From Tribonema minus (taxonomy: Eukaryota > Sar > Xanthophyceae > Tribonematales > Tribonemataceae): 64,000 nucleotides of DNA. The stretch spans positions 62,001 to 126,000 of the forward strand of contig JAFCMP010000108.1 of NCBI GenBank assembly GCA_017506865.1, in the 5' to 3' direction. The notes beneath the pieces were generated by a model, which was not told where the DNA came from, made no database searches, and saw only the letters and a list, made by a program, of their open reading frames with translations. Each line of letters opens with the position of its first letter. Positions within the stretch are counted from its first letter, which is position 1. Made by a program: the position numbers and the translations under genes. Positions 23,901-35,463 of this stretch are shown one piece after another.

Positions 23901-26900
23901 GATGAGACGCTGCCATCCCATCGGTATGTAGCGCATGGTAGCATCAGGTAGGCATGTATGCATAGAAGGCGCTGGCAACGGTATGTATACTGTTCAAATA
24001 TGCACAAAGTAAGTCTCCCACTTTTGCCGAGGTATTTGGAGAGCATGACGATCAGGTGATGATGCACATGAGATACTGCCTCATGCGTACACACAACTTG
24101 CTCTGAAGTATGGACTGTATATGATGTTCATGTGCGTGCATGTTCTTTATTACTGCATACTTCGAAGTATACTTGTCACGTATGCACGCATATCTCACCT
24201 CTTCTCCCAGGTACTCGTACAGCACGACGCCCAAGTGGCCCATGAGCGTATCCTCCTCGCAGGCCTTCATCACCACGGCAACACGCCCAATGAGGTCCGC
24301 TGCCTGCATGCGGACCTTGGCGCTCTTGTTGTTGAGGCGCCACTTGATGGTCCCCGTGATCTGCGGCAGGTACGCCTTGCACCTGCAACGGTTGAAGTTG
24401 AAGTTGTTGGGCAACGAAAAGGCGTGTCAGAGGGTGTCACCGGCATACTAGTCTGACAGTCATTTCAAGTCTCAAATTCATGCTATGAGCAACATACTGG
24501 CCCATCATCAGTCAACATCAGTAAAAACACACAGAACCCTCAACAACATAGCTCAATGACTTATGACTCATTCTTAGACATGACTCGCAACTGCTCGTGC
24601 GCCGAGCGCGGCAACAATGGTACCGAAGCCAGCTGGCATGGCCAACTTGATGAATCAGTTCAATGACTAACGACTTACGGCTCATCTCAATAGCTCACAA
24701 CTCTCCTGGCACCGAGCGAGTCCTGACACAGCTGACGCCGAGACCTTTGACCACTGTACAAATTCCTGCCAGCATGGCCCCATCACAATGAGCCAGATAC
24801 AATGACTCGCAACTCACTTACATGACTCATGACTCACCTGGCACCAAGCGCATTGACAATTGTACCAAACGCCCTAAGCACGGCCTCGTCATATGAGTCA
24901 ATACAATGACCCGTGACTCATTGTTCATGACTCACGACTCACCGTGCACCAAGCGCATTGACAACTGTATCAAACCGCGCCAGCATGGCCCCATTACAAT
25001 GAGTAGGTTACTCATTGTAAACACAATGACTCTTGACTCAATGTCAATGACTCATGACTCACCGTGCACCAAGAGCGTTGACAACCGTGCCGAAGCCCGC
25101 CAGCATGGCAGCCCCCGCGCCCTGATCCGCCTCCGTCTGCTCCTGAAACGCGTACAGCACACCATCCACCAGCTGCTCCTCCAGGCGCGCATCTACGTCC
25201 GCAGCGCCGAGGTTCTGCAGCACCTGCTCAATGGTCTCCATGACCATGCGCCGGTACGGCTCATTCTCGTCCTTGAGGTCGTCGACGATGCGCGTCACCA
25301 CGTCGCTCACGCCAACCTGCGAAATTCAAGTTGAGGATCAGCTGAGGTGTGTGCAGGGGGCGGCAGTGTGGCAGTGCAAAAAATCATTGGCAAAGTCGTC
25401 CTTGAGGTCATCTACGATGTGCGTCACCACGTCGCTCACCAACCTGCGGGCATGGCACACTTGAAGTTGAAGTTGGAGTTGAGGATCAGTTCAGGAATGT
25501 GCGCAGGGGGGCGGTGCACGAGCTCATTGGCAAAGTCATTCCTGAAGTCTTGCGTGGTCCGCGTCGCTACGTCGTTCACAGGAGTGGCACATTTGAAGTT
25601 TAAGTTGAAGTTAATGATCAGTTGAGGTTGTGCGCAGGGGGGCGGCGCGGCAGTGCACAAGCAGGTGACTCGTCAGAACTCGTATTTGGATTCTTCCATG
25701 ATGCGCACGCTGACCTGCCGTAGTTTTGAAGCTGAAATTGATTTTAGTTGTCGGTCGACGCTTTGTGAGGATCTGGTGAATTGTATATGTACGGTGCAGC
25801 AATCTCCTGTTGAACTCCAAGGGGTCCTCCTTGCTACAGCTGCGCCAACATCAACCAGCTACGGCATTGCCATACAAAGTCGGCCCAACACATGATACGG
25901 TATGCATGCACACTGCAGGGATGAGCATCATCACCTTGTTGGCAATCTCCACCGTCGTCTCCACGACCTGCTTGTAGTTGCGCCGATCCAGGGCCATGCG
26001 CCGCACCCAGAAATTTCTGCACGAGCGGAGTTCGACAAGAATTGGGATTAGGGTTAGTGAGCGTCCAGTCTCATAACAAAGCGATTTTTGCAACCGCCGA
26101 ATTTAAGAACAGCATCAGTGGCACAGTGGCGTGGCAGAGCAGAGTGGTGTGCCGTGCCATGTATATATGAATGTACTATGTATGCACATTGGTGCGATGT
26201 GACATTTGCATGAACGCGTGGTGCCACAAAACTACCGCACCTGGCGACGGAGACCAGCCATATTGCGGATGCTGTAATACACTGCTGTCTTGCTTTCAAC
26301 ACATCAACTCTCTGACAAAGCACACGATGCGCCCCCGCACCACAGTGCTCAGCGCGAAACTCAGCATCCGCCTCCGTGACAGTTACGCAAATTGAAACCG
26401 CGCGCGCGCACTACGCACCTGAAGAACTCGGGCAGGATCTCCTCGCGCACGTACTGCGCCTCGACGCCGTCCGTCGCGACGCACTGCTTGACGACCTTGA
26501 GCACAATCTTCTTCATCTCCTCGTCGGGCGACTGGAACTCGCGGATGAGAATCACCATGACCTCGCGCGTATAGTAGTTGGCATAGTTGGCGTCCATGAG
26601 CGGTATGATGAAGCCGATGGCCTTCAAAAATGCCGCGAGGCCCTTGCCGCGGTGCGTGCGAATGCCCTTCCACAGCGGCCGAAGCACCCCGTCGAACGAC
26701 TCGATGCCGTACGGGTGCGCCGCTTCGGCGAGAGTGGACAGCGCGAGCGCAGTGATGGTGCGCACCTTCTGCTGCTCGTCTGTCAGGCCGTGCTCGATGA
26801 TGTCGACCATCTGGCGCAGGTGCGGCAGCACTGCGCAGCCGATGAGGATGGCGATCTGCTGCACAATCTTGATGCCCGTGTGCCGCGCCTGCGGGGTTGG

Positions 26901-29900
26901 GGGGGGGTTTAGAGGGGTAAATAGGGGGCAGAGAGGAGGTGTCAGTATGTGTGCATGCGGGAAGCGTTGATGAGAGGGGGCAGCGGAGATGGGGGTGCAC
27001 GACATGTTGAGATATCTCCAATGCCCATGCGTCACAATCGGAACGATCACAATCGGAATGGTCACATAATGTATGTAACCTATGCTTTTCAAAAGTGTCC
27101 GGGTATGTAGTGAGAACAGGGGCCCCACGCACTAATTGCTCACCCCCCTACCCCCCCGCCCCCCCTTTCATGTGCTTACCGCACGGAGGCCGTGACTGTC
27201 TTTGCCATGTTCTACTTGCACTACTGCTGCACCAGCAGGCACACACAGCACCGCCTGCCACCGCTCCCACATGCAACGCTCAGCAAAGGCACACATGACC
27301 AGAACGCTCAGGCCCCGCATGCAGGGGCACGCATGCAAACACTAGCCCTGCCTCAGTTTCCAGTTGCAGCAGCAGCAACCAGTGCCGGTCATGCAGTCTG
27401 TGCAACATGCAATGCACTAGCGGCTCTGGCACACGGCGTTGTGGAAGGGCGGCAACAGCGCGACATAACGCTCGACTGCGCACACGGCTCAGCAACGCTG
27501 CGTCACAAGGCTCAGCTCACGCCACGCCTAACCCTAACCTGAAACAAGCACCCATGACAACGCTCAGCCCACGCCACACCCAACCCTAGCCCTCAGCAGT
27601 ACCGCGTCACAACGCTCAGCCCACACCACACCTAACCCAACCGTAGCAAATACGCATGACAACGCTCAGCCAGCCAGGGCGCACGCACCTGCCAGCTCTT
27701 GCGGCTCTGGCACACGGCCTTGAGGAAGGGGAGTAGCGCGGGTACGCCGAGGGCGCTGGCGACGACGGCAAACGCGCGCGCCGTCGTGTTTCGCACGTAT
27801 TCATCCAGGTTGTCGATGTCGGGGCGCATGGTCGCAATCATGGTCGCGAGGCCCGCCGCCTTGGACAGGTTGGAGATGATCTCTCGCCCCTCCACGCGCG
27901 CGTAGTAGTCCTCGTCGATGAGCAGCGGCTCTATCACGACGAGGATCTTGTGGACGTACGGGCGCACGAGGTCGTCCAGCTTGTACAGGACGCGGTCGAT
28001 GACCTTGACCAGGAGGTGACGCTCCTGATCTTCAAGTGTGGGGGACATGAGCAGGGGGAGAATCTGGTTGAAGAGGGGGCCGGCGCCGAGGTCGCGCGCC
28101 TTGTCGGTGATCTGTCGGAGCGCTGTCTTGCGCTGCGGCGGCGTGCCGCTCTTGATCTTCAACAGCAACGTCAGGATGCGACGCTCCTTGGCCTGGTCGG
28201 GGTCCAGCTCGTTCTCGTCCACCGCCTGCGCGAGGGAGAGCGGACGCAGTAGGGTAACGACTTAGGGGGATGCATTAAGGGGACGCATCGGGGCGCGGTC
28301 ACAGATGGCATGAGTGCTGTGGCAGCAGTGCCGTCAACAGGGTTACAGTTAGGTAAGGGTTGGCCTGAGGACGCATGAGCGCAGTTCGCACAGATTGCGC
28401 ACTGCAGTGGCAGCAGTACCGTCCATGCTGAGCATTGCCATGCTCCTCAAGAACGCTGTGCGCCGGTGACGCGCTGCTGCTGTTGCAGTCCTGTCCAAAC
28501 TGAACAATGCATGTATGTAACAGCAAATTTGGCCGACTCGCATCAGACCTGCAAGGGCAAGTCGACAACATCAATGCGCTGCCTACATGCGCGCGTGCCA
28601 CTTCAACAACCTTGTCAACCATTCCACGCGCGCTGACGCATGGTGACAACACAAGATGCTGGTGACTTGCACCATCATTGCACAACTCACAAGCAACTTC
28701 AAATACTCAACCTGCACGATGAACACAGCTCATGTGCAACTGCAAGTACTTGAAGTTCAGCATCCGCCGCTCACCTCCATGAGCTTGCCAAAGTACTGCA
28801 TGTCCTCCGGCTTGATGAACGGCAGCCCCGTCTCGCTCTGCGTAGCGGCAATCCCATACTCCTCTCGCGCAGGAGTCTCAGCCATCTTGAAGCCTGGCGT
28901 CATGCCCATGGGCGTAGGCGTCGCCAGCAGCAGCCGCGACGGCGTACGGATGGGCACATACGTCGCTGGCGCGGGCAGGATCTGTTGGCGATGGGGGATG
29001 TCACAGCGCACATAGAGGTGAATGTGACGCTACGCTACACAGGAATTGGTGGTATACAGGAATTGAAGTTATGTGCGGATGGGCACATGCGTCGCTGGCG
29101 CTGGCAGGATCTGTCGACAACAGGCTTCGGCATGAAGTTGAGTGCGAAGCTCTTGTAGTCAAGAATTGAAGCAAGTTTGCACGTTACGCGGCCGGCATGG
29201 GCAGCGTGGCAGTGCGTGACTGGCACGGAGTAGCGCTCACAGCAATCTGCAGCTCGTGTACAGAGGAAGTTGAAGTTGTTTTGTTTGTTGTTGTTAGCTG
29301 GGTGGGGTAGTGACACTGCTCTACTTCATTTTAAGTTACTTGACAACAGACCGTGCAGATGAAGCGCGTGTGAAAGCCTGACCCTAACCCTAACCCTAAA
29401 TCTTGACAGCACCTATCTTGACCCTTGTACCCTAACACTGCAGGATGCGTTTGTGCTTGTTGGTGTAGGGTTAGCGTTAGGGTTTGGAGTTCATGCGCAT
29501 GGCTCCGTCGCTGCAAAGGGCATGGCCTCGCTCGACGACAAACCCAATGCTTTGCCACCTCACTTCAACTGCAACATCAAGCCACCGTGCAGGAAGGGCA
29601 CACCCTCAGCACAGTCACCCCAACGGCGTGGCGTAAACAAGCACACGTGCTTCTCTAACCGTCCATACACTGCCCCCCAGCTCACAGCCAAATTAGTCAG
29701 ATGCTGCAGCGTAGGACGCGTATACTTGACATACCCGTTTCTACCCTGTTCCGGTTGTACAACACCCATGAGCAGCTCCCAAAAACGATGTCGCTGCATG
29801 TCACCTTGTAGCCCATGCCCGAAGACAGAAGCGCGCACTTGTACACGATTTTTCAACTATACACATATACATACCCCACCCAACCCCCCCCCCCCCCTAG

Positions 29901-32194
29901 ATATATATACATACGTACCCCCCCCCCCCCCCCCCACCATCACCAATCTCACCTTGTCGCCCGTGTCCGGGCACAGCGCGTCCAGCTCCTCATCCGTCAT
30001 GGGGCGCACATATGTGCTACTATACATACATGCACATTTTTTTTTTTTTACATACCCGCCCATCTCACCTTGTAGCCCGCGTCTGGGAACAGTGCGTCCA
30101 GCTCCTCGTCCGTCATGGGGCGGTTCCGCTCCTCCACCTCGCGCTCCCAGCGCATGCGCTGCGCGAGCTCCGGCGTCATGGGCTCCTGCGCAGCCGCCGC
30201 CTGCGCCGCCGCAATTGCGCCGGGCGTCGGCGTCGCCATGCCCATGGCGCCAAAGGGCGTCTCGCCCGTCATGGCGCCGCCTGCCGAGCAGTGCCATACA
30301 CGTGAGTAGGTCAGTAAAGGTGCAAATGACACTTGAAGTTTCAGCTGTAGTCTGCGTGCATTGTTGAGGTGGTGGCGGCATGTTGTTAAGCGGCGCCATG
30401 CCCATAACGCCAAAGGGCGTCTCGCCCGTGATGGCGCCGCCTGCCAGAGAGTGCCATGCACATGAGGTAGGTAGGGTCAGTACAACCTGAAGTGTCAGCC
30501 GCAGTCTGCGCATTGTTGGGCGGTGGCTATATGGCATTTGCAGCAGGGGCGTCCAGCCCGCAGCGGCATGGCTTGCAACTACACTGTTGGGCACAGCTGC
30601 ACGTGCCGCCCATGAGAGCCAACTTCCAATACTGCAGTTGCAGTTAACGTGCACGTGCTTGCTGACTGCGCATGACGTTCACTCATAACAAAGCATCCAA
30701 CGCCACCAGTTCAGGACGCAAGTGTGCACGCACGCTGAGCACTCTCCACAAGACCCTGTGCTCAACATGCCTGCCTTGACAGCGTGCAACTAGCCGAGGA
30801 CGTGCCGCAACTGCAACTTCAACATCCCATTGGGACCGTTTGCCCTGGAGGAGAGTGGACAGCAGCTACTGGCTACAGCGCTGACGCACTGTATGATCTA
30901 GCCCGCAGTGCCTCAACCTGCAGACCTCGCCCAGTAACACACCTACACCGTAACCACCTGCGTCACACCCCAACGCACCCCGCAGCTGCTCAACCACCCT
31001 GCCACACAGCTGCTTAGCACCCTTGCTGCTGCTCTGCCGCTACCACACCCAGCCTTCCAACTCCACACCGTCAGCCGCCGCCTAACCCTAGCCCCAACCC
31101 TAACCTAACTCACCTGGCGTCATGCCAATGAGGCTCGTCGCGCGCACGCCTCCGACCATGGGCGTCTCGTCCCAGCGCGACTTCTTCTTGGCAGACGGCG
31201 TGGCCCCCACGCCCGGCGTCGCCTCCACCCCCCCTGCGCCCCCCGCCTTGGGCGTCGCGTCGTCCCAGCGGCTCGCGCGCGGCGTCGCCCCCGAGTCAGC
31301 GCCCGGCGTCTCATCCCAGCGGTTGCGGCGCTTCGCAGTGCCGGGGGTAGCGCCCCCCAGCGCAGCAGCGGCGCCGTCGCCGCGAACCGGCGTCTGGTCC
31401 CAGCGGCTCTTGCCGCCGGCCTTTCCGGGGGTTTCCATGTCCGCGCCCGCCCCCCCTGGGGTGCGCCCCGGGGTCTCTGCGTCCCAGCCCGAGGCCGAGG
31501 GCTTCATGACGGGAGTGGCCTCGGATTCGTCCCAGCGGCGGCGCTTCTTGGCGGCAGGCGCTGCGGCGGCGGCGGCGGCGGGCGCGGAGAGCTTTGCGGC
31601 GGTCGCGGCGGCGGCGGCGGTGGCGCCCTGCTGCTGCGCCTGGGCATCCGCTTCCGCCTCCGCCTTCTTGCGGGCTGCTGCGAGAAGCTCCTCCTTCTGC
31701 CTGTCGAGATCCTGGTTGATCATTATGTCCTTGTAGCTGCGAGCGGGGGTCTTGCCGCTGAAGGCATCGCCGCGGTCTGGACTCAGCAGGCGGTTCCTAC
31801 GCCTGGCATGGTAATCCGTCTCTCTGTCCGATATGCGGGTGTTCACTAGGCCGCTGCCTCCGGACTCGCGGTACTGTGCAAACGGATCCGAGGCATCCTC
31901 CCCTCCCGCTGCCTCCAAGGCCTTTGCAGGTATCGCCATGCGAGTCGAGGGGTGGGAGGCAGCGCCAATGTGGCTGATGACCTCTGTATCCCCATCGGCT
32001 TCCTCCTGCTCGTCCACGATAGCTGAGCTGAAGCCTGCGAATTTGTCGCCTCCGCCATAGATGTCAGTGTCGAAGCCACCCACACTGAGCAGACCGACCT
32101 TGGCGCCATCCTGACGTTGGTCCGTCGCTTCACCATTGGCAGGCTGAGTCGCCTGCTCGGCCTGGGCCTTGCTAGCATCACCTTGATCTGTCAT
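20990..32194 (-). CDS. SF3B1: Splicing factor 3B subunit 1 (SF3b155), 11 exons
   Basis: Exons (minus): 32194-31114, 30280-30069, 28981-28775, 28225-27689, 26888-26419, 26016-25935, 25316-25063, 24382-24199, 23556-23403, 22474-22326, 21646-20990; all phases agree, giving 1328 residues (human 1304). SF3B1 is the HEAT-repeat scaffold of the U2 snRNP that clamps the branch-point helix. The N-terminus is disordered, with repeated RWDETP-type motifs, the known U2AF-ligand motifs and TP phosphosites. The HEAT region is near-identical to animal SF3B1. Residues equal to human E622, R625, H662, K666 and K700 are kept ([30 protein letters not shown]). The C-terminus has [15 protein letters not shown] and ends DLEVFI. 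Exon 1 has an Ala-rich insert. Introns are full of partial exon copies, TTAGGG-like runs and TTGAAGTTG motifs. Confidence 0.96.
21950..22380 (-). repeat. Five to six copies of the donor edge of SF3B1 exon 10
   Basis: The true edge (VNTFGYIAK, donor GTGCGC) is at about 22320-22380. Copies of GCGCACCTTxGCAATGTAGCC (plus strand) with flanking TGTGTTGAC lie near 21955, 22028, 22085, 22150 and, more diverged, 22255. The copy near 22150 extends furthest, matching about 55 bp. Spacing is irregular, 60-110 bp. Confidence 0.85.
23255..23470 (-). repeat. Duplicated donor edge of SF3B1 exon 9
   Basis: The true edge is 23390-23470 (plus-strand ACTCACCGATGGCATTCTCC, then CCTTCTCGTGCCTG). A second copy is at 23265-23340 (ACTCACCAATCGCATGCTCC, then CCTTCTCGTGCCTG), including the donor complement ACTCAC. 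Confidence 0.8.
23535..23755 (-). repeat. Three copies of the acceptor edge of SF3B1 exon 9, with poly-G
   Basis: CAGCACCTCAGGGTACTGT (true acceptor side, 23545-23560) recurs near 23650-23670 as CAGCACCTCAAGGTACTGTT and near 23715-23738. A poly-G tract (about 23576-23599; poly-C on the gene's strand) sits just upstream of the true acceptor and may act as its pyrimidine tract. Confidence 0.8.
24580..25100 (-). repeat. Five-copy ladder of the donor edge of SF3B1 exon 7
   Basis: The true edge is at about 25050-25105 (ACTCACCGTGCACCAAGAGC, then GTTGACAACCGT). Related units begin near 24582, 24691, 24825 and 24935. Each has ACTCxC or a close variant, a (T/G)GCACCxAGCGC core, an ACAACTGTACCAAA-like stretch and GCCAGCATGGCC. 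Period is about 105-130 bp. It is a minisatellite made of exon end plus donor site. Confidence 0.9.
25267..25640 (-). repeat. Three copies of the acceptor edge of SF3B1 exon 7
   Basis: The true edge 25267-25320 (GTCCTTGAGGTCGTCGACGA, then GTCACCACGTCGCTCAC) recurs at about 25397-25450 and, more diverged, at about 25540-25585. The 70 bp of intron that follow (TTGAAGTTG, GAGGATCAGxTGAGG, GTGTGCAGGGGGCGGC) are repeated too. Period about 130-145 bp. Confidence 0.9.
27300..27730 (-). repeat. Copy of SF3B1 exon 4 donor edge and a CTCAGCCCACGCCAC repeat
   Basis: Plus-strand GCGGCTCTGGCACACGGC at 27700-27718, inside exon 4, recurs at 27420-27437. Between them AACGCTCAGCCCACxCCACA is repeated about four times, mixed with CCCTAA units. 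Confidence 0.75.
28945..29120 (-). repeat. Duplicated acceptor edge of SF3B1 exon 3
   Basis: GCGGATGGGCACATGCGTCG then CTGGCAGGATCTGT near 29073-29112 copies the exon 3 start (28946-28985, encoding [13 protein letters not shown]) together with its acceptor. Confidence 0.85.
29886..29935 (+). repeat. Two poly-C tracts with TATATATA between
   Basis: C runs at about 29883-29897 and 29917-29934 flank AGATATATATACATACGTA, inside SF3B1 intron 2. A T run lies at about 30039-30049. Confidence 0.85.
29950..30445 (-). repeat. SF3B1 exon 2 flanked by copies of its own two halves
   Basis: The real exon is 30069-30280. Upstream in the gene, at about 30385-30443, its acceptor half is copied ([17 protein letters not shown]) with its own CTCTGGCAG acceptor. 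Downstream, at about 29952-30003, its donor half is copied ([18 protein letters not shown]) with its own GTGAGA donor. Both copies keep the frame and splice site, so the unit reads acceptor half, full exon, donor half. Poly-C and poly-T runs separate them. Confidence 0.88.
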
Positions 32195-33542
32195 CGCTGT
32201 GCAACTTCACCAGGTAGTGCAGCTACACCGGGCAGCAACTCCCTCCGCACGCAGTAGAGGAGATTAGACCGCCCACCAATACCGCAGCACGCTCCTCCGG
32301 ATCCTCGTGCTTTTTTAGCTTGGTAGTCAATTTTTTTTAAACAGGAGGGGTAGGTATGTGGTAAACTTCAATCATTTGGTGAGCATCTGGGAAGCATGCA
32401 TGTAATGTATATGGATTCTCGCTTACATCCCAGATTGTCTCAGATTGCAGATGTCCAGGTTTTCTACCGAAAACTTGCAAGTGTCTCAATGCTCTTGACG
32501 ATCACTTTTTCACCATCGCAAATGTATGTACTCATTGATTCCGCTTCGCTATGGGCGCGAAAAGCCCACTCTTATGTGCACTCGATGCAACAGTCCTTCA
32601 TGTATGTACTTTTATTATATTCCACTTGTGGCTGTGTGTACATCTATCAACGGACGATCTGAGCAGACTTTGGCTGAACACCTCAGGCTGTTAAAACCAG
32701 CTTGCTGAGCCATGTGCTCAAAATTTGGGCACATGCGGCAACCAACCGTTGTGTAGATCATTGCCAGCCAGCTTGTGATGGGATGAAGCTAACACCTTAA
32801 AGTTGAAGTGCGCTGCATGGCTCCAGAAGACCAGAATTGCCATGCCTGTTCCAGGACACCAGCGTCAAGCGTCATGCTGTTCCAGGATAATATGGTCCAC
32901 AGTTCTCTAGAGCTGTCGTTTGCAACTCAAGGAAATGCGTAATTGACCATTAACAACGTGAGGAGGCCGCAATGGCCGCTACTGCCAGCACTAACTTTCG
33001 CAGTAGTGATACTACATAAGTCTCAACACTTCACTACAAAGCGCACACTTTGCAGTGCACAAAGCCATGCTCTGCACTCGCAGACTAGGCTCATGAGGCA
33101 AACCACAAGAAAGTGCTGCAAGGGTCCAGGCAACTCTCTGTTGTTGACGGCCGATACTTCACCATGCACGTTTGAGCACATGATCAAAGAGATTGGGCGG
33201 GTGGACTAGTGAGGTCAGAAGTATGTAGGTATGGGGAGAGCACAGCAGCAATATGTCCTTTGCAGAATCTGTGGGCGGTGCTACTTGCTCCAAAAACAAA
33301 CATTGTGTGGCCATTGCCAACAAGGCAAGCAGAATGTCCCAATTCGCCATGCACATGCAATGAGCAGCAACAGCTGAATTAACAGTCATGAAATAAGCAA
33401 CGAATCCCTGCTGGTGCTGCATCCAACAGCTTCATACGCCATATGACAAGGGGCATGCTAGTGCCGCACCAACAATGCAGGACCATTTGAGAATGCCGCC
33501 AAACATGGCCATAAGCAGCGGCCAGGTAAAGTGAGCATGAAC

Positions 33543-35255
33543 ATGTACTTTTTATTAATTCTCGCTCAGGGCGCGAAAAAGCCCATGTACTTTTTATTAA
33601 TTCTCGCTCAGGGAGCGAAAAAGCCCAGATGATTGGCATCTAGCTGTAAGGAATCTACATGTCGTATGACAGTCTGAAAGTGTCGCAACGACAACCACTC
33701 AAACGCCGCCGCCGCCAAATGGCATATCGGGGTCCTCCCCTACGTCCTCCTCCATGTGCCCCCCCCCCCTGGATTCTGCCATGTGTGTCATGACACGGCC
33801 AGAGTACGCCATGTGGAGCGCTGCCGACAGTGCCGAGCGTAAGCGCGCCAGGGCGATGCCCTTGAGAGCTTTAGGGCGCGCTCCTCCGGGCACTGACATC
33901 CTGCTGGCATACTCCGTCGCCACAGCCTCCAGCAGCTTCCGCCCCTGCTCCCCGATGCTGCCAAATGACCCTATTGCCAAAGTGGCAAGTTTGTAGCAAT
34001 TCTGATCATAATGACCAGAATAGTGGGTAGTCTTGGCGGCCTCTTGGTCGCGGCAGCATCGCTCGGGGTCTGCTGCAGTCTTCGCCGCCCGCGACGCCAC
34101 CTGTGCCTCGAAGCAGGTAACGTCCACCATGAGCGGTAGGTGGCGTGTCGGGTCGTCGTAGCCGGTCACCGGGAAGGCGTCGGCAGGCAGCACGATGTCC
34201 ATCCTGCGACTCCCCGGCGGCCCGGCGGACCCCAAAAACGGCGTGTAGTCCTCGTCCACCAGTCCCGTTTTGAGGTATTGCCCCAGGATGCGCTGCGTGG
34301 CCCTCTTGACGCTATTGCGGACGATGGTGTCGTGCGCCTTGACGCGTGGCGCTTGACACAGCCGTGCATGCAGGGTGCCGCCCGGCGACTTCCCGCACAG
34401 CTTGCAGCCTGCCGTCTGCTCCTCTACTCCGATGGCGCGTTTGACGGCCAGCTGCCAGGATAGGCCATCGAACGAAGCCGTTGTGGAGTACATGGGCTCG
34501 TTGAGGAATGCCATGCCGATCGAGTGCATGTGGCGCTGCGACCGGAATCGAGCAAGTGCTTGCGTGCGTTGCGTGCCCTGCGGCAGCTGTTGCAGGTCCG
34601 CCTCCACCTTATCTGCAAGCTCGGTAGCGACGGCATCTGCAAGCGCACTCTGATTGGGGCGCTTCAGGCTACACTGCAACTGCAGAGCACTGGCGTCAAG
34701 TACGCAAGCAGCATCCGCACCAGTGCCACCACCTGCTGTCGGCCGCAGCGGCGGCTGCTGCGTAGGTGGTTGCTGCTGCAGTGGCGTTAGCGCTGGTGGC
34801 AGTATATGTTCCAGCTTGTCACCTGTTGCTGCACGTAGAGATGTGGCAGCTGTGGCGATCGTCCGCATGAGGGGCAGGCGCGCCACCTCTGCTGCTGCTG
34901 CGCCTTGTAGCATTGCTGGTGTGGAACGCGCAGCGCCTGCATAGACGGCTGCCGCTGCTGCGTGCGCTGGTGCTGCAGCTGCGCCGCCTGCCGTTGCTGC
35001 TGCTGCCAGTGGTGTTGCTGCTGCCGCAGGTGTTGGTGCAGCACCTGCCGCATTGGCCGCTGCCACCGCCATTGCCGCTGTCGCAGCCGGCACGGTTGCG
35101 GCGCCGCCTGCCGACGCTGCTCCTGTTGCAGGTGCTGCAGCAGCCCTTAGGCTAGTAGGGCCTGTAGCAGCTGTGTTGCCTATGCCCGCAGCCGCTGCTG
35201 TTGATGCTGCAGTTAGTGATGCCGCCGAGGCCACTTGAGGTGCAACATGTGCTGC
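33543..35255 (-). mobile_element. REL-type LINE, 5'-truncated copy L1 (CCHC + restriction-like endonuclease)
   Basis: The frame (35327-33699, 542 codons; the first 20 or so residues read a neighbouring tail) has an Ala-rich linker (residues 30-150), then a zinc knuckle C308-x2-C311-x8-H320-x3-C324. After that come RRMDIVLP (about 374-381) and LMVDVTC (399-405), matching the PD-(D/E)xK restriction-like endonuclease of R2/CRE-type LINEs, and THYSGHYDQNCYK downstream. No reverse transcriptase is present upstream. The 3' end carries GGGCTTTTTCGCGCCC-like and GAGCGAGAATTAATAAAAAG sequences and has its tail twice in tandem (33543-33629). It is inserted in the 3' part of the NTPase unit. The family name is inference from the domain order. 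Confidence 0.75.
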
Positions 35256-35257
35256 CC

Positions 35258-35460
35258 ATGTACTTTTATTCCATGTACTTTTTATTAATTCTCGCTCAGG
35301 GCGCGAGAAAGCCCAGATGATTGGCATCTAGCTGTAAGGAATCTACATGTCGTATGACAGTCTGAAAGTGTCGCAACGACAACCACTCAAACGCCGCCGC
35401 CGCCAAATGGCATCTCGGGGTCCTCCCCTACGTCCTCCTCCATGTGCCCCCCCCCATGTA
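35258..35460 (-). mobile_element. REL LINE, very short 3' end (L2), inserted at the NTPase stop
   Basis: Contains only the last 15 or so codons, 3' UTR and tail, almost identical to 33600-33770. It abuts the NTPase stop codon across CCCCCCATGTATATTTACAG and is followed by copy L1. A partial tail repeat (CCATGTACTTTTATT) lies between L2 and L1, as expected when a new copy lands in the tail of an older one. Confidence 0.8.
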
Positions 35461-35463
35461 TAT

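Noticed and set aside
24580-25100. CRISPR-like array
   Set aside because: Regularly spaced units at first glance, but they are degenerate copies of an exon edge, with no constant repeat and variable spacer pattern, in a eukaryotic intron.
33699-35327. 542-codon open frame as a host gene
   Set aside because: Its first residues are translated from a neighbouring retroelement tail, and the domains are those of a LINE 3' end found in several copies.
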